DNA of 64,000 nt from Nocardiopsis_C rhodophaea (GCF_039530945.1 NZ_BAAAPC010000017.1:92623-156622); one strand, 5' to 3'. Counted from the first letter of the stretch, positions 44,201-52,859 are shown. Numbers and translations: made by a program. The notes: a model not told the origin generated them from the sequence alone.

Positions 44201-44920
44201 CTAGCCGAGTTCCCGCGTGGCCGTCCCCGCGTCATCGCGCCGATCGAAGGGGGTGGCGAAGCGACCGGTCCGGGCGCCCTCCTGGAGCATGCGGCGCATC
44301 TCCTGGCCCTCGTTGAGGTGCGGGAAGGGGGCGTCGGCCGGGGCGTCGACTTCGAGGAAGTCGCACAGCGGTTCCCAGCCGTCGCCGGGTTCGTAGATGA
44401 GCAGGCGGTCGGCGGGGACGGTCTCGATGACGGCGGCATTGTGCCGCTCGAACCCCGCGATGGAGGGTTCCTCCGCGGGGATGTCCGCGATGGTGGCGCC
44501 AAAGCTGGTCTGGAACATCACGTCCAGCACCGCCTGCCGGAATTCCTCGTGTTCCGAGGACCGGCCGATGTTCTCGCCGCGTGCTGCCCTCGCGTTGAAC
44601 TCGAAGATCGTGTTCTTGCAGCTCGCATACCAGCGCCGGGGGTCGCGCCGGGTGAGGATGACCTTGGCGTCGGGGTAAGCGGCCGCAAGATCGCGCCAGA
44701 AGTAGGAGCTGGGCCAGTCGACCGCGGATCGATATCCCTCAAGGAGGTACTCCCAGTCGACCGGATCGTCGGTCAGTACCCTGCTCCACCGGCGGGACTG
44801 CTCGGGGCGCTGGATCACCTCGTACATGTGGTGGCAGGGGCCGAACCCCAGCTGTTCCAGGGCCGCCTTCATCGAGGCGGTTCCGGTGCGCGGCATGCCT
44901 GCGCCGATGACCTGCAGCAT
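44201..44920 (-). CDS. Sulfotransferase-family protein
   Basis: A 239-residue protein with the PAPS-binding loop GAGMPRTGTASMKAALE at its N-terminus (5'-phosphosulfate site) and VILTRRDPRRWYAS for the 3'-phosphate. This type (Sulfotransfer_4-like) transfers sulfate from PAPS to an unknown acceptor. ATG 44920 follows MLQVIGAG start rules; ribosome site weak. Same strand as the NUDIX gene. Confidence 0.86.
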   Translation of the reverse strand: MLQVIGAGMPRTGTASMKAALEQLGFGPCHHMYEVIQRPEQSRRWSRVLTDDPVDWEYLLEGYRSAVDWPSSYFWRDLAAAYPDAKVILTRRDPRRWYASCKNTIFEFNARAARGENIGRSSEHEEFRQAVLDVMFQTSFGATIADIPAEEPSIAGFERHNAAVIETVPADRLLIYEPGDGWEPLCDFLEVDAPADAPFPHLNEGQEMRRMLQEGARTGRFATPFDRRDDAGTATRELG

Positions 44921-45024
44921 CGTCCGTGTCCGTTCTTCTCGTGTGGCGCCGGATCGTCCGCTGTCCCCATAAGGGACGCCAGACACACGACGACACTGCT
45001 GCAAATGCATCGATCGTGCATGTA

Positions 45025-45057
45025 GCCCGGAGGAGACAGAAATGTTCTCCTCCGGGC
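45025..45057 (-). terminator. Hairpin terminator of the ring-cleaving dioxygenase gene
   Basis: Perfect 12-base stem (GCCCGGAGGAGA and TCTCCTCCGGGC), nine-base loop, 79 bases beyond the dioxygenase stop. It separates that gene from the downstream sulfotransferase. Confidence 0.6.
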
Positions 45058-45135
45058 GGGAATACGAACCGGGGCTCAGCCGAGGCGGACGGCCGGTCCC
45101 GGCGGGGGCCGTCACGTTCGAGCGGGCCACGGGTG

Positions 45136-46086
45136 TCACGTTCCGAGCTTCAGTGGCGGCAGCGCGGCCTCGATCTGGGCCTGGTCGGGCTGGAGCCAGG
45201 GCGGGAGGCGCAGCTTGCGGCCGAGTTCGAGCAGCGGCTCGTCGTAGTCGAAGCCCGGTCCGTCGGTGGCGATCTCCAGCAGCACGCCGCCCGGCTCGCG
45301 GAAGTAGATGGACTGGAAGTAGGTGCGGTCGCGTACCTCGGTGACTTCGACGCCGTCCTCGACGAGCGCCGTGCGCCAGGAGAGCTGGGCCCGCGGGTCG
45401 GGGGCGCGGTAGGCGATGTGGTGCACGGTGCCGGCGGCGACCAGTCCCGGTTGGGCGGACGGGTCGGCGATGACGTCCACGACCGCGCCCACACCCGCGC
45501 CCGCCCCCGTGGCGTGGAAGCGGAAGCGGGCGCCGTCCTCGGCGACCAGGTGGAAGCCCAGCTGGCCGCTGAGCATGTCCGTGGTGCGCTCCGGGTCGTG
45601 CTCGGTCAACGTGACCGCGCGGATGCCGCGGATCGCGTGCTCGACGGGGACGCGGCCGCCGTCCCACGGGTCGGTGCCGTGGACGTCGGTGCTGGCGACC
45701 AGCTCGATGGCGAGGCCGTCGGGATCGCGCAGGGTGAGCACGTCCTCCTCAAGCCGCTCGGTGGGGCGGGCGGCCGCGATCCCGAGTGAGGCCAGGTGCC
45801 GCTGCCACCAGCCGAGTGAGCCCTCGGGCACGGAGAAGGAGGTGGTGGTGGCCTGGCCCGCGCCGATGCGGCCCTTGGGGGCGCCCGGCCACGGGAAGAA
45901 GGTCATGATCGTGCCCGGATTGCCGGCTCTGTCGCCGTAGTAGAGGTGATAGGTGCCTGGATCGTCGAAGTTGACGGTCTGCTTGACCAGCCGCATTCCC
46001 AAGGCGTTCAGGTAGAAGTCGGCGTTGGCCTGCGGATCGCTCGCGATCGCGGTGACGTGGTGCAGTCCGGCTGGGCGGACGTCCAT
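45136..46086 (-). CDS. VOC-family ring-cleaving dioxygenase
   Basis: A 316-residue two-domain extradiol-type dioxygenase. Iron-ligand regions are GLHHVTAIASDPQANADFY at the start, GTVHHIAYRAPD in the second half, and GGVLLEIATDGPGF near the end. It resembles MhqO/LinE-type hydroquinone dioxygenases, which cleave quinols made under quinone stress. GAGGAGA precedes ATG 46086. No linked aromatic pathway is nearby apart from the monooxygenase at 54917. Confidence 0.88.
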   Translation of the reverse strand: MDVRPAGLHHVTAIASDPQANADFYLNALGMRLVKQTVNFDDPGTYHLYYGDRAGNPGTIMTFFPWPGAPKGRIGAGQATTTSFSVPEGSLGWWQRHLASLGIAAARPTERLEEDVLTLRDPDGLAIELVASTDVHGTDPWDGGRVPVEHAIRGIRAVTLTEHDPERTTDMLSGQLGFHLVAEDGARFRFHATGAGAGVGAVVDVIADPSAQPGLVAAGTVHHIAYRAPDPRAQLSWRTALVEDGVEVTEVRDRTYFQSIYFREPGGVLLEIATDGPGFDYDEPLLELGRKLRLPPWLQPDQAQIEAALPPLKLGT

Positions 46087-46810
46087 GTGGGGTTCTCCTC
46101 GCACAGCGTGTGGCTGTTCGGTCTCTCGTGATCGGGAAACAGTTGAAAGATAAACGGAATTTCACGCGAGAGAAGCGGCGGGCGGTGGCGGGGAATGGGG
46201 TGCCGTGAGGGATCGCGGTGGGGAGCGACGTGGGTGCGGCAGGCGCGGCGACCACGTCGCACCAGGGAAGCCGTTCCCTTCGGCCAGATGACTCCAGGGC
46301 GCGGATCCGGTCGTCGACTGCGGCCGTGATGTCGGAAGTGAAAGCCGTCTCCCGCGCTGTGACCGCGATTGGGTGGCCCGGTCGGAGGGCCGCCCTGCTC
46401 CGCACACGTGGAGCGGCCCTCCGGCCGGGGTGATCCGGTGCGGTTGGGGCGGGTGACGGGGGGCGCTGGGGTCCCGACCCGGGTCGGCCACCTCCCGCGT
46501 GGTGGCGACGCCGCTCCGGGCGGCCCTGGTTCCGCGCGTCGCAGGGCCGCGGGTCCAGCGTTGAGCGAAAAGTCGTCTTTGTCAACCAAAAAAGTAGGAA
46601 ATCACTGTTTTCGCAGTTGGCGAGGGGAGTGGTGGACGCCCAGGTGTGGCGGAGGTAACCCACCAAGTATGTAGGGAATGTGGTTAACTGCGGTCATGGA
46701 CGTCATCGATGCTGGTCGCCCCGCGCGGCGGCGCAGTCTCATCTTCGACGAGGGGTGTCAGGGGCGACGCATGCACCCGTCCGCCCCTTGAACGACTTGG
46801 AACGACACCC
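46087..46810. other. Long divergent region, dioxygenase and cysteine dioxygenase
   Basis: No recognisable gene in 724 bases. A hairpin with ten-base arms GGAGGGCCGC and GCGGCCCTCC spans 46384-46422, which suggests a short transcript may end here. The part 46560-46690 is A+T-rich and is the likely promoter of the cysteine dioxygenase gene; it includes AAGTAGGAAATC, which resembles an arm of the palindrome upstream of the SsuABC-type genes. A 31-codon frame with one Cys (46696-46791) ends 19 bases before the dioxygenase start. Confidence 0.5.
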
Positions 46811-47365
46811 ATGAGCATCGACACCTACCCTGCCCTCGGCGCCGCACCGACGCCCCTTACCCTGGGCCGACTCATCGAACTGACCGTCGCCACCGCGGCC
46901 GACGTCCGCGCCGGACTGCACGAGATCCACTTCGACGCCGAGAACCGCTGGTCGGTCCGGCTCCGCGGAGACGCCTACGCCGACGTCTGGCTGATCACCT
47001 GGACCCAGGACCAGTCCACCGCCCTGCACGACCACGCCGGATCGCTCGGCGCGCTCACCGTCGTCAGCGGCGTGCTCACCGAGCACTACTGGGCCTCCGG
47101 CCTGTGCGGGCGCACCATCGCGAGCGGCCACGGCGCCGCCTTCCCCCTCGGCCACGTGCACGATGTCGTCAACCGCGAGCCCGAACCCGCGGTGAGCGTG
47201 CACGCCTACTCCCCTCCGCTGACCGCCATGTCCTACTACGACCTGGACGACGGCGGGCTGCGGCGCACGCACAGCATCCTCACCCACGACCCAGAGCCCG
47301 ATGTGGTCACCCTCGACGACGTCCCCACGATCGGCGCGGCGTCGGCCGGGAAGGCGATCCGGTGA
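46811..47365 (+). CDS. Cysteine dioxygenase, type I-like
   Basis: A 184-residue cupin that should oxidise cysteine to cysteinesulfinate with iron and oxygen. Iron ligands are TALHDHAGSLGA (two His) and GHVHDVVNRE (third His); the Tyr that forms the catalytic cluster is plausibly in the later AYSPPLTAMSYYDLD region. ATG 46811 is the only sensible start; ribosome site weak. The rhodanese gene is coupled by GTGA overlap, so both act in sulfur-amino-acid breakdown. Confidence 0.87.
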   Translation: MSIDTYPALGAAPTPLTLGRLIELTVATAADVRAGLHEIHFDAENRWSVRLRGDAYADVWLITWTQDQSTALHDHAGSLGALTVVSGVLTEHYWASGLCGRTIASGHGAAFPLGHVHDVVNREPEPAVSVHAYSPPLTAMSYYDLDDGGLRRTHSILTHDPEPDVVTLDDVPTIGAASAGKAIR

Positions 47366-47754
47366 GTGCGATCGACGACCTGCTGCGCCGTCGGCGCTCC
47401 GGGCTCGACCGGGTGACGCCCGGCGACGCGCACGCCGCCCACACGGACGGGGCGCTTCTCGTGGACACCCGTCCGGTGGTCAACCGCGCCGCCGAGGGGG
47501 TGATCCCGGGCGCGGTGATCGTCGACCGCAACGTCCTGGAATGGCGTCTGGACCCCACCAGCCCGTACCGCATCCCCGAGGCCGACGGCGCTGACCGGCG
47601 CGTCATCCTCTTCTGCAACGAGGGATATGCCTCCAGCCTTGCCGCCGCGCACCTGCGCGACCTCGGCCTGCGCCGCGCCACCGACATGATCGGCGGATTT
47701 CGCGCCTGGGCGGCCGCCGGTCTGCCGGTCGAGCGGGACACGGTGACCGGATGA
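47362..47754 (+). CDS. Rhodanese-like sulfurtransferase
   Basis: A 130-residue single rhodanese domain. The active-site cysteine is in the loop LFCNEGYASS near residue 78, and the domain ends with the usual GGFRAWAAAGLPV. It would move sulfane sulfur from thiosulfate or a persulfide. Start GTG 47362 overlaps the cysteine dioxygenase stop, so the pair is co-translated, as often seen in actinobacteria. Confidence 0.9.
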   Translation: MSAIDDLLRRRRSGLDRVTPGDAHAAHTDGALLVDTRPVVNRAAEGVIPGAVIVDRNVLEWRLDPTSPYRIPEADGADRRVILFCNEGYASSLAAAHLRDLGLRRATDMIGGFRAWAAAGLPVERDTVTG

Positions 47755-47856
47755 CCGGGTTTATGGGATTTTTCGGTGCATACCCGGATACGGACGTGTG
47801 CTTACGGGGTCTTGGGTCGATGCCGGGCTAGGTCGTTCCCACCGGGGTGATGGAGA

Positions 47857-48069
47857 GTGGGAAGCACCTTCGTCACGTCGAGTGATTGGATAGTTGTGGA
47901 GCGTTGTGCAGCTCTATTCGGCGCAGCCGTGTTAGGCCTTGGATCGCCCGCCCCTGCCGACGCCGCCAGGGATACCTATGCCTCCGTCCCTTCCGACCAG
48001 GTCGTCGTCGAACGCGGCCTGACCGGCCTGGACAACGGAGGCCCTCTGGTCATCAGCATGCCCCAATAA
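47857..48069 (+). CDS. Possible small secreted peptide
   Basis: An up to 70-residue frame (GTG 47857; a second GTG at 47896) whose hydrophobic stretch CAALFGAAVLGLGSPAPADA looks like a signal peptide, leaving about 35 mature residues that end in DNGGPLVISMPQ. No family recognised. Its TAA stop is directly followed by a perfect hairpin (48070-48088), which is how real small genes end. Ribosome site is weak for both starts. Confidence 0.45.
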   Translation: MGSTFVTSSDWIVVERCAALFGAAVLGLGSPAPADAARDTYASVPSDQVVVERGLTGLDNGGPLVISMPQ

Positions 48070-48088
48070 TTCCCGCGCCCCGCGGGAA
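48070..48088 (+). terminator. Short hairpin directly after the small peptide stop
   Basis: Perfect eight-base stem TTCCCGCG and CGCGGGAA with a three-base loop, starting at the base after the TAA of the 70-codon frame. It also lies 37 bases beyond the monooxygenase stop on the minus strand, so it may serve both. Confidence 0.6.
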
Positions 48089-48124
48089 CCGGTGTCGGCG
48101 CCGCGCCGCCCCCGAGCAGAACGG

Positions 48125-49354
48125 CTAGAGCGGGATCGGCAGGCTGGTCAGGTACTCCGACGCGCGCCTTGGGTGGAGAAACCAGCCGATGAAGTCGGCG
48201 GGGTCGGCGAACCCGTTGGCGAAGCGGTCCGCTGTCTCCTGGCTGTAGTGCGCGGCGTGCAGCAGCTCCTGGGCGTGCGGGGGCATCTTGAGCATGACGG
48301 TGCTCCAGGCGACCACGTGCCGTGCGTGCTGCCAGTAGGCGTCGAAGGCCGCGCGCATGAAGTCCTCGTCGAACGGTCGGTCGCCGTGGTCGACGATGGC
48401 GCGCCGGTAGACCTTCGCGCACTGGGCCGCGCTGTTGGCGCCCTGGGAGGTGATCGGGTCGTTGCTGACGACCGCGTCGCCCATCGCCAGCACCGTACCT
48501 CCGCCGGGCAGCCGCCCGATCGGCTTGCGGACCACGGGGGTGATCGCCCCCTGCAGCACCGCGCGGGCGTCGGTGAGCTCGACGTCGCCGCACCGCTCGT
48601 ACTCCCAAGGCGCGTGCGCGCGCATCGCCCCCAAGACGTGCGCGAGCACGGCGTCGGCGTCACGGAGCGGTTCGGGACCGGCGTCCATCGGGCCGCCGCG
48701 GACGCTCTCCACTGCGATCGCATGGCACGGACCGCTCAGCGTGCAAGAGGGTGTGACCATGATCTCGCCGACGCCCGGCAGGATGTTGCGGCGCAGCACG
48801 GTGCCTGCGCCGTGTTCCGCCATACCGTGCACGTAGGCGGTGGTGATGGTGCGCTGCGGTGCGCTGAACTCCGAGCGGTCGCGGTCGCGCTCGAACAGCT
48901 CGCCGAGCTCCCCCTTGCCCGTGGCCACGACCACCAGGTCGTAGGAGCGGGAGAACCAGTCCAGGTCGGTGACGGTGGCGCCGTGGATGATCAGGCGTCC
49001 GCCGCGGCGCTCGAACTCCTCCAGCCACGCGGCCATCTTGAGCCGTTGGTCGACCGACCGCGCGGGCTCGCGCAGCCGCCCCACCCAGTCGGCGCCGAGT
49101 CGGCCCTCGCTGTCGGCGACGCCCACGCCGATCCCGCCGATGCGCGGTGCCCGCTCGTTGTGGATATCGAGGCCGTGTCGGTGCTCGTCGCGTAGCGCCG
49201 AGCCGAACAGGCACTGGGTCGACATCACGTGACCGGCCCGGATCTCGTCGGGGGAGTGGAGGCTGACCAGCGTGACGTCGTAGTCGTCCGCCAGCAGCCC
49301 GATCGCCATCTGCAGGCCGGACTGCCCCGCACCGACGATGAGGATTCTGCGCAT
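48125..49354 (-). CDS. Styrene-monooxygenase-like FAD oxygenase (StyA type)
   Basis: A 409-residue flavoprotein with the N-terminal FAD motif RRILIVGAGQSGLQMAIGLL and the second FAD motif VLAMGDAVVSNDPITSQGAN. The order and PITSQGAN block match StyA-like two-component monooxygenases, which need a separate flavin reductase; none is visible nearby. Substrate unknown. Start ATG 49354 has GGGTGGA upstream. It faces the SsuABC-type importer. Confidence 0.85.
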   Translation of the reverse strand: MRRILIVGAGQSGLQMAIGLLADDYDVTLVSLHSPDEIRAGHVMSTQCLFGSALRDEHRHGLDIHNERAPRIGGIGVGVADSEGRLGADWVGRLREPARSVDQRLKMAAWLEEFERRGGRLIIHGATVTDLDWFSRSYDLVVVATGKGELGELFERDRDRSEFSAPQRTITTAYVHGMAEHGAGTVLRRNILPGVGEIMVTPSCTLSGPCHAIAVESVRGGPMDAGPEPLRDADAVLAHVLGAMRAHAPWEYERCGDVELTDARAVLQGAITPVVRKPIGRLPGGGTVLAMGDAVVSNDPITSQGANSAAQCAKVYRRAIVDHGDRPFDEDFMRAAFDAYWQHARHVVAWSTVMLKMPPHAQELLHAAHYSQETADRFANGFADPADFIGWFLHPRRASEYLTSLPIPL

Positions 49355-49555
49355 GGGTCCACCCGTACTCGGAAGATCAGCATGAAAACGGCAGGAACCC
49401 GGCATCCCGCCGCCAGTCGGCGAATCTAGCACCGCTGTGCGGGCGCTCGCCCGTGACCCCGGAATCCCTGTGTGGCAGGCGTGTCGGGGCTGTTCGGTGC
49501 GCTGCGGGGGTTCGGCGGCGAGAGTAGGTGGTACGAGTGCAAGATCACTTCCATT

Positions 49556-49578
49556 AATCCTACTCATTAAGTAGGATT
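49556..49578. promoter_or_regulatory. Perfect 9-5-9 inverted repeat upstream of the importer genes
   Basis: Arms AATCCTACT and AGTAGGATT around CATTA, 46 bases before the start of the substrate-binding protein gene. It is A+T-rich in a GC-rich genome and lies where a repressor or attenuator would act. Confidence 0.5.
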
Positions 49579-49623
49579 TGCGCAGTCCTGAGTCAGGGTC
49601 ACAGATGTAAGGGGCTCCACAGC

Positions 49624-50679
49624 ATGAGCGTGCGCAGGTTACGCCGAGCCGCCGCGGCCACCTCCCTCCTCCTTTTGGGACTGACCGCGACCGCGTGCGG
49701 CGGCGACGCCTCCGCCGGGGAGAATCGCCTGGTCCTGGGCTACTTCCCGAACATTACCCACGCACCCGCGCTCGTCGGGTTGAAGGAGGGAATCTACGCC
49801 GACGCGCTCGGCGACGGCATCGACTTCTCCACCCAGACCTTCAACGCCGGCCCCGACGCCGTCAACGCCATCTTCTCCGGCGACGTCGACGCCGCGTTCG
49901 TCGGCCCCAACCCCGCCATCAACGGGTGGGCGAAGTCCGAGGGCGCCGCCCTGCGCGTCATCGCCGGCTCGACGTCCGGCGGCAGCGGACTCGTGGTCCG
50001 CCCGGAGATCACCTCGGTTGACGACCTCAAGGGCGCGACCCTGGCCACTCCCCAGCTCGGCAACACCCAGGATGTGGCGCTGCGCTGGTGGGCCACCAAC
50101 CAGGGGTGGACGTTCGACACGGCGGGCGGCGGCGACATCTCGATCATCCCGCAGAAGAACTCCGAGATCGTCGATGCCTTCCTCACCGACCGAATCGACG
50201 GGGCCTGGGTGCCCGAGCCCTACCTCAGCCGCCTGGTGATCAAGGGCGGCGGACACGTCCTGGTGGACGAATCCGACGAATGGCCCGACACCGGCGGCCG
50301 CTTCGTGACGACCCAGCTCATCGTCAACGCCGACTACCTCAAGGCCCACCCCGACAACGTGCGGCGGCTGCTCAAGGGCCACATCGCGACGATCGACCGG
50401 ATGAACGCCGACCCCGAGGACGCCCGCCGTGCCACCGCCGACCAGTTCGCGGAACTCAGCGGGCGGCGGCTCGACGACGACCTCCTCACCGCGGCCTTCG
50501 ACAACCTCACCTTCACCGTCGACCCGGTCGCCCCCTCCCTGCGGGGCAGCGCCGAGCACGCCGAGGCCGCGGGAGTGCTCCCACCGGTGGACCTCAACGG
50601 CCTCTACGCCCTCGACATCCTCAACGAACTGCTCTCCGACGCCGGTCGCGACCGGGTCAGCGGACTGGAAGGCGATTGA
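49624..50679 (+). CDS. ABC importer substrate-binding lipoprotein, SsuA/TauA-like
   Basis: A 351-residue exported lipoprotein (lipobox TATAC at about residue 25) of the nitrate/sulfonate/taurine-binding type. Recognisable parts are LVLGYFPNITHAPALVG and DAVNAIFSGDVDAAFVGPNPAINGW. With the cysteine dioxygenase and rhodanese genes nearby, uptake of an organosulfur compound such as taurine or an alkanesulfonate is likely, but a nitrogen or thiamine-precursor substrate cannot be excluded. AAGGGG precedes the ATG. Confidence 0.88.
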   Translation: MSVRRLRRAAAATSLLLLGLTATACGGDASAGENRLVLGYFPNITHAPALVGLKEGIYADALGDGIDFSTQTFNAGPDAVNAIFSGDVDAAFVGPNPAINGWAKSEGAALRVIAGSTSGGSGLVVRPEITSVDDLKGATLATPQLGNTQDVALRWWATNQGWTFDTAGGGDISIIPQKNSEIVDAFLTDRIDGAWVPEPYLSRLVIKGGGHVLVDESDEWPDTGGRFVTTQLIVNADYLKAHPDNVRRLLKGHIATIDRMNADPEDARRATADQFAELSGRRLDDDLLTAAFDNLTFTVDPVAPSLRGSAEHAEAAGVLPPVDLNGLYALDILNELLSDAGRDRVSGLEGD

Positions 50680-50682
50680 CTG

Positions 50683-51453
50683 ATGAGTGTCCTCACGGCC
50701 GAATCCGTCGGTACCGCGGTCTCCATCGACGACATCACCAAGGTGTTCGGGCGCGGCCACCACACACTGACCGCCATCGACGGCCTGTCCATCACGGTGC
50801 GGCAGGGCGAGTTCGTCTCCATCCTCGGCGCCTCGGGGTGCGGCAAGAGCACCCTGCTCTCGCTCGTCGCCGGACTCGACGAGCCCACCGCGGGTACCGT
50901 CTCGGTGAACGGACACCGGGTCTCCATGATGTTCCAGGAGGCGGCGCTGTTCCCGTGGCTGACCGTGGGCGGCAACATCGAGGTGCCGATGAAGGTCCGC
51001 GGAATCGCCAAAGCCGAGCGGCGGCGCCACGTCGAGGAGCTGCTCGACCTAGTCCGGCTCGGCGGCTTCGCCCGCAAGCGTCCGCACGAGCTGTCGGGCG
51101 GCATGCGCCAGCGGGTGGCGCTGGCCCGGGCACTTGCCCAGGACGCCGACGTGCTGCTGATGGACGAGCCGTTCGGGGCCCTCGACGCCATGACCCGTGA
51201 CATCCTCCACGACGAGCTGGAGCGGATCTGGCGCGAGCGCGGACTGAGCGTGCTGTTTGTGACGCACAACGTCCGCGAGGCCGTGCGGCTGGGCGACCGG
51301 GTCGTCCTACTGTCCAGCCGACCGGGGCGGGTCATGGAGGAGTTCGCCGTGGCCGGGCGGCGCCCGCGGCGCATCGACTCCGCCGAGATCGCCGAGCAGG
51401 CCGCCGTCATCACCGATCGTCTCCGTGCGGAGGTCTCCCGTCATGCCCGTTGA
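50683..51453 (+). CDS. ABC importer ATPase, SsuB/TauB-like
   Basis: A 256-residue ATP-binding subunit: Walker A GASGCGKSTLL near residue 52, Q-loop MMFQEAALFPWL, signature LSGGMRQRVALARAL, Walker B VLLMDEPFGALD and a switch His in FVTHNVREA. It powers the importer at the inner membrane face. It starts three bases after the binding-protein stop and overlaps the permease gene by 11 bases. Confidence 0.94.
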   Translation: MSVLTAESVGTAVSIDDITKVFGRGHHTLTAIDGLSITVRQGEFVSILGASGCGKSTLLSLVAGLDEPTAGTVSVNGHRVSMMFQEAALFPWLTVGGNIEVPMKVRGIAKAERRRHVEELLDLVRLGGFARKRPHELSGGMRQRVALARALAQDADVLLMDEPFGALDAMTRDILHDELERIWRERGLSVLFVTHNVREAVRLGDRVVLLSSRPGRVMEEFAVAGRRPRRIDSAEIAEQAAVITDRLRAEVSRHAR

Positions 51454-52384
51454 ACCGAGCCCTAGCCCCCCGCGGGCCACGACCGAGAACGCGTCGCCGG
51501 GCGCCGAGGAAGCGGCGGCCGACGCCGGGGACCGACGGGTCCAAGGCCTTGATGCCCTGGAACTGGGCCCCGATCCGGCGGAGACGGAGCGCGGGGCCGC
51601 GGTCCTGGCCTTCCGGCTGTGGTCGGCCGCCTGGCCCAAGCTCCTGGCCGTCGCGGTCGTGCTCATCGCCTGGCAGGCGGTGGTGTGGATCGGGTGGAAA
51701 CCCGTCTACGTGCTGCCCGGCCCCGACCGTGTGTTGGGCACCCTCTTGGAGGAACTGAAATCCGGTGCCTTCTGGGAGGCGGTGCGCACCACGATGGAGC
51801 GCGCGGTGGCGGGCTTCGCCCTCGCCTTCGCCGTGGGAGGCACGGTCGGACTGCTGATCTCCCGATTCAAGGTGCTGCGCAACGCCCTCGGGTCGCTGAT
51901 CACCGGCCTGCAGACCATGCCGTCGATTGTGTGGTTCCCCTTCGCGATGCTGCTGTACGGCATCAGCGAGGCCGCGATCATGTTCGTCGTCGTGCTGGGC
52001 GCCGCCCCCTCCATCGCCAACGGGCTGGCCAACGGTGCCGACTATGTCCCGCCGACCCTGCGGCGCGCCGGTCAGGTCATGGGCCTGCGCGGGATCTCCC
52101 TGTACCGGTTCCTCATCGTCCCGGCGTCGTTGCCGATGTTCGTCTCCGGGCTCAAGCAGGGGTGGGCGTTCGCATGGCGGTCGCTCATGGCCGGCGAGCT
52201 CCTCGTCATCATCAACCAGCAGCACTCGATCGGGTGGGCCCTGAGCCAGTCGCGCGCCATGAATGACGCCGACCGTCTGCTCGCCTACATCTTCGTCGTC
52301 TTGGCGATCGGCATCCTCATCGACATCGTGTTCAGCCGGGCCGACGCGAGTATCCGCACGCGCTGGGGACTGAACACGAGCTGA
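51443..52384 (+). CDS. ABC importer permease, SsuC/TauC-like
   Basis: A 313-residue permease with six helices and the coupling motif region GQVMGLRGISLYRFLIVPASLPMFVSGLKQGW. The first 60 residues are a disordered cytoplasmic extension, longer than usual. ATG 51443 has GGAGG nine bases upstream and overlaps the ATPase stop, showing coupling. Confidence 0.92.
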   Translation: MPVEPSPSPPRATTENASPGAEEAAADAGDRRVQGLDALELGPDPAETERGAAVLAFRLWSAAWPKLLAVAVVLIAWQAVVWIGWKPVYVLPGPDRVLGTLLEELKSGAFWEAVRTTMERAVAGFALAFAVGGTVGLLISRFKVLRNALGSLITGLQTMPSIVWFPFAMLLYGISEAAIMFVVVLGAAPSIANGLANGADYVPPTLRRAGQVMGLRGISLYRFLIVPASLPMFVSGLKQGWAFAWRSLMAGELLVIINQQHSIGWALSQSRAMNDADRLLAYIFVVLAIGILIDIVFSRADASIRTRWGLNTS

Positions 52385-52411
52385 CCGGTCACATAAGGGC
52401 ACCCGCCCCGC

Positions 52412-52726
52412 GTGACACGCGAAGTATCCACCTTCACCGCTGAGGTCGCGTTGACGAGACCAGCGGGGACAGAGCTTGAGCGCCATCCGGCGCTCGGGGG
52501 GCCGTTCCGCCTGCTGCTGTTCGACGATCGCCCCGCCATCGCTCATATGGAGCACATGTCGGGGAACACTGTCGTTACGGACGCCCCCGAAGTGAAGCGG
52601 ATCTCGGCCGTATGGGCCGAACTCCAGGCCTGGGCGTACTCCCCCGCTCAATCCGTGGAGCTAATCAGGAAGGTACGAAATGGATGCGATGCGTCAGGCG
52701 TGGCACACATCAAGCTACTCGGTTGA
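52412..52726 (+). pseudogene. Remnant of a DUF5753 (Scr1-type) regulator
   Basis: The frame from PFRLLLFDDRPAIAHMEH to WAYSPAQSVELIRKV matches the C-terminal quarter of DUF5753 regulators, which normally have an N-terminal XRE helix-turn-helix and about 280 residues. The helix-turn-helix and most of the ligand domain are missing, and no match to them is seen upstream. It is therefore a broken gene whose partner (DUF397, next) survives. Confidence 0.65.
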
Positions 52727-52859
52727 CGGCCCCAACTGTGTTGAGGTGTCCGAAGGCCCCGAGACCCGTATTCGCGACACTCAGAATCGGCATCTCGGTG
52801 ACCTGAGACTTGCCGCTGCAGAGTGGGCGCGGTTCGTCGCCGCCGCCAGTCGGATGTAG
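52680..52859 (+). CDS. DUF397 small protein
   Basis: A 59-residue protein with the DUF397 pattern: WHTSSYSVDGPNCVEV, then IRDTQNRHLGDLRLAAAEW and FVAAAS. These are the usual partners of Scr1/DUF5753 regulators in morphologically complex actinomycetes. It starts at ATG 52680, inside the remnant's frame (47-base overlap), as intact pairs often overlap or abut. Short length is normal for the family. Confidence 0.85.
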   Translation: MDAMRQAWHTSSYSVDGPNCVEVSEGPETRIRDTQNRHLGDLRLAAAEWARFVAAASRM

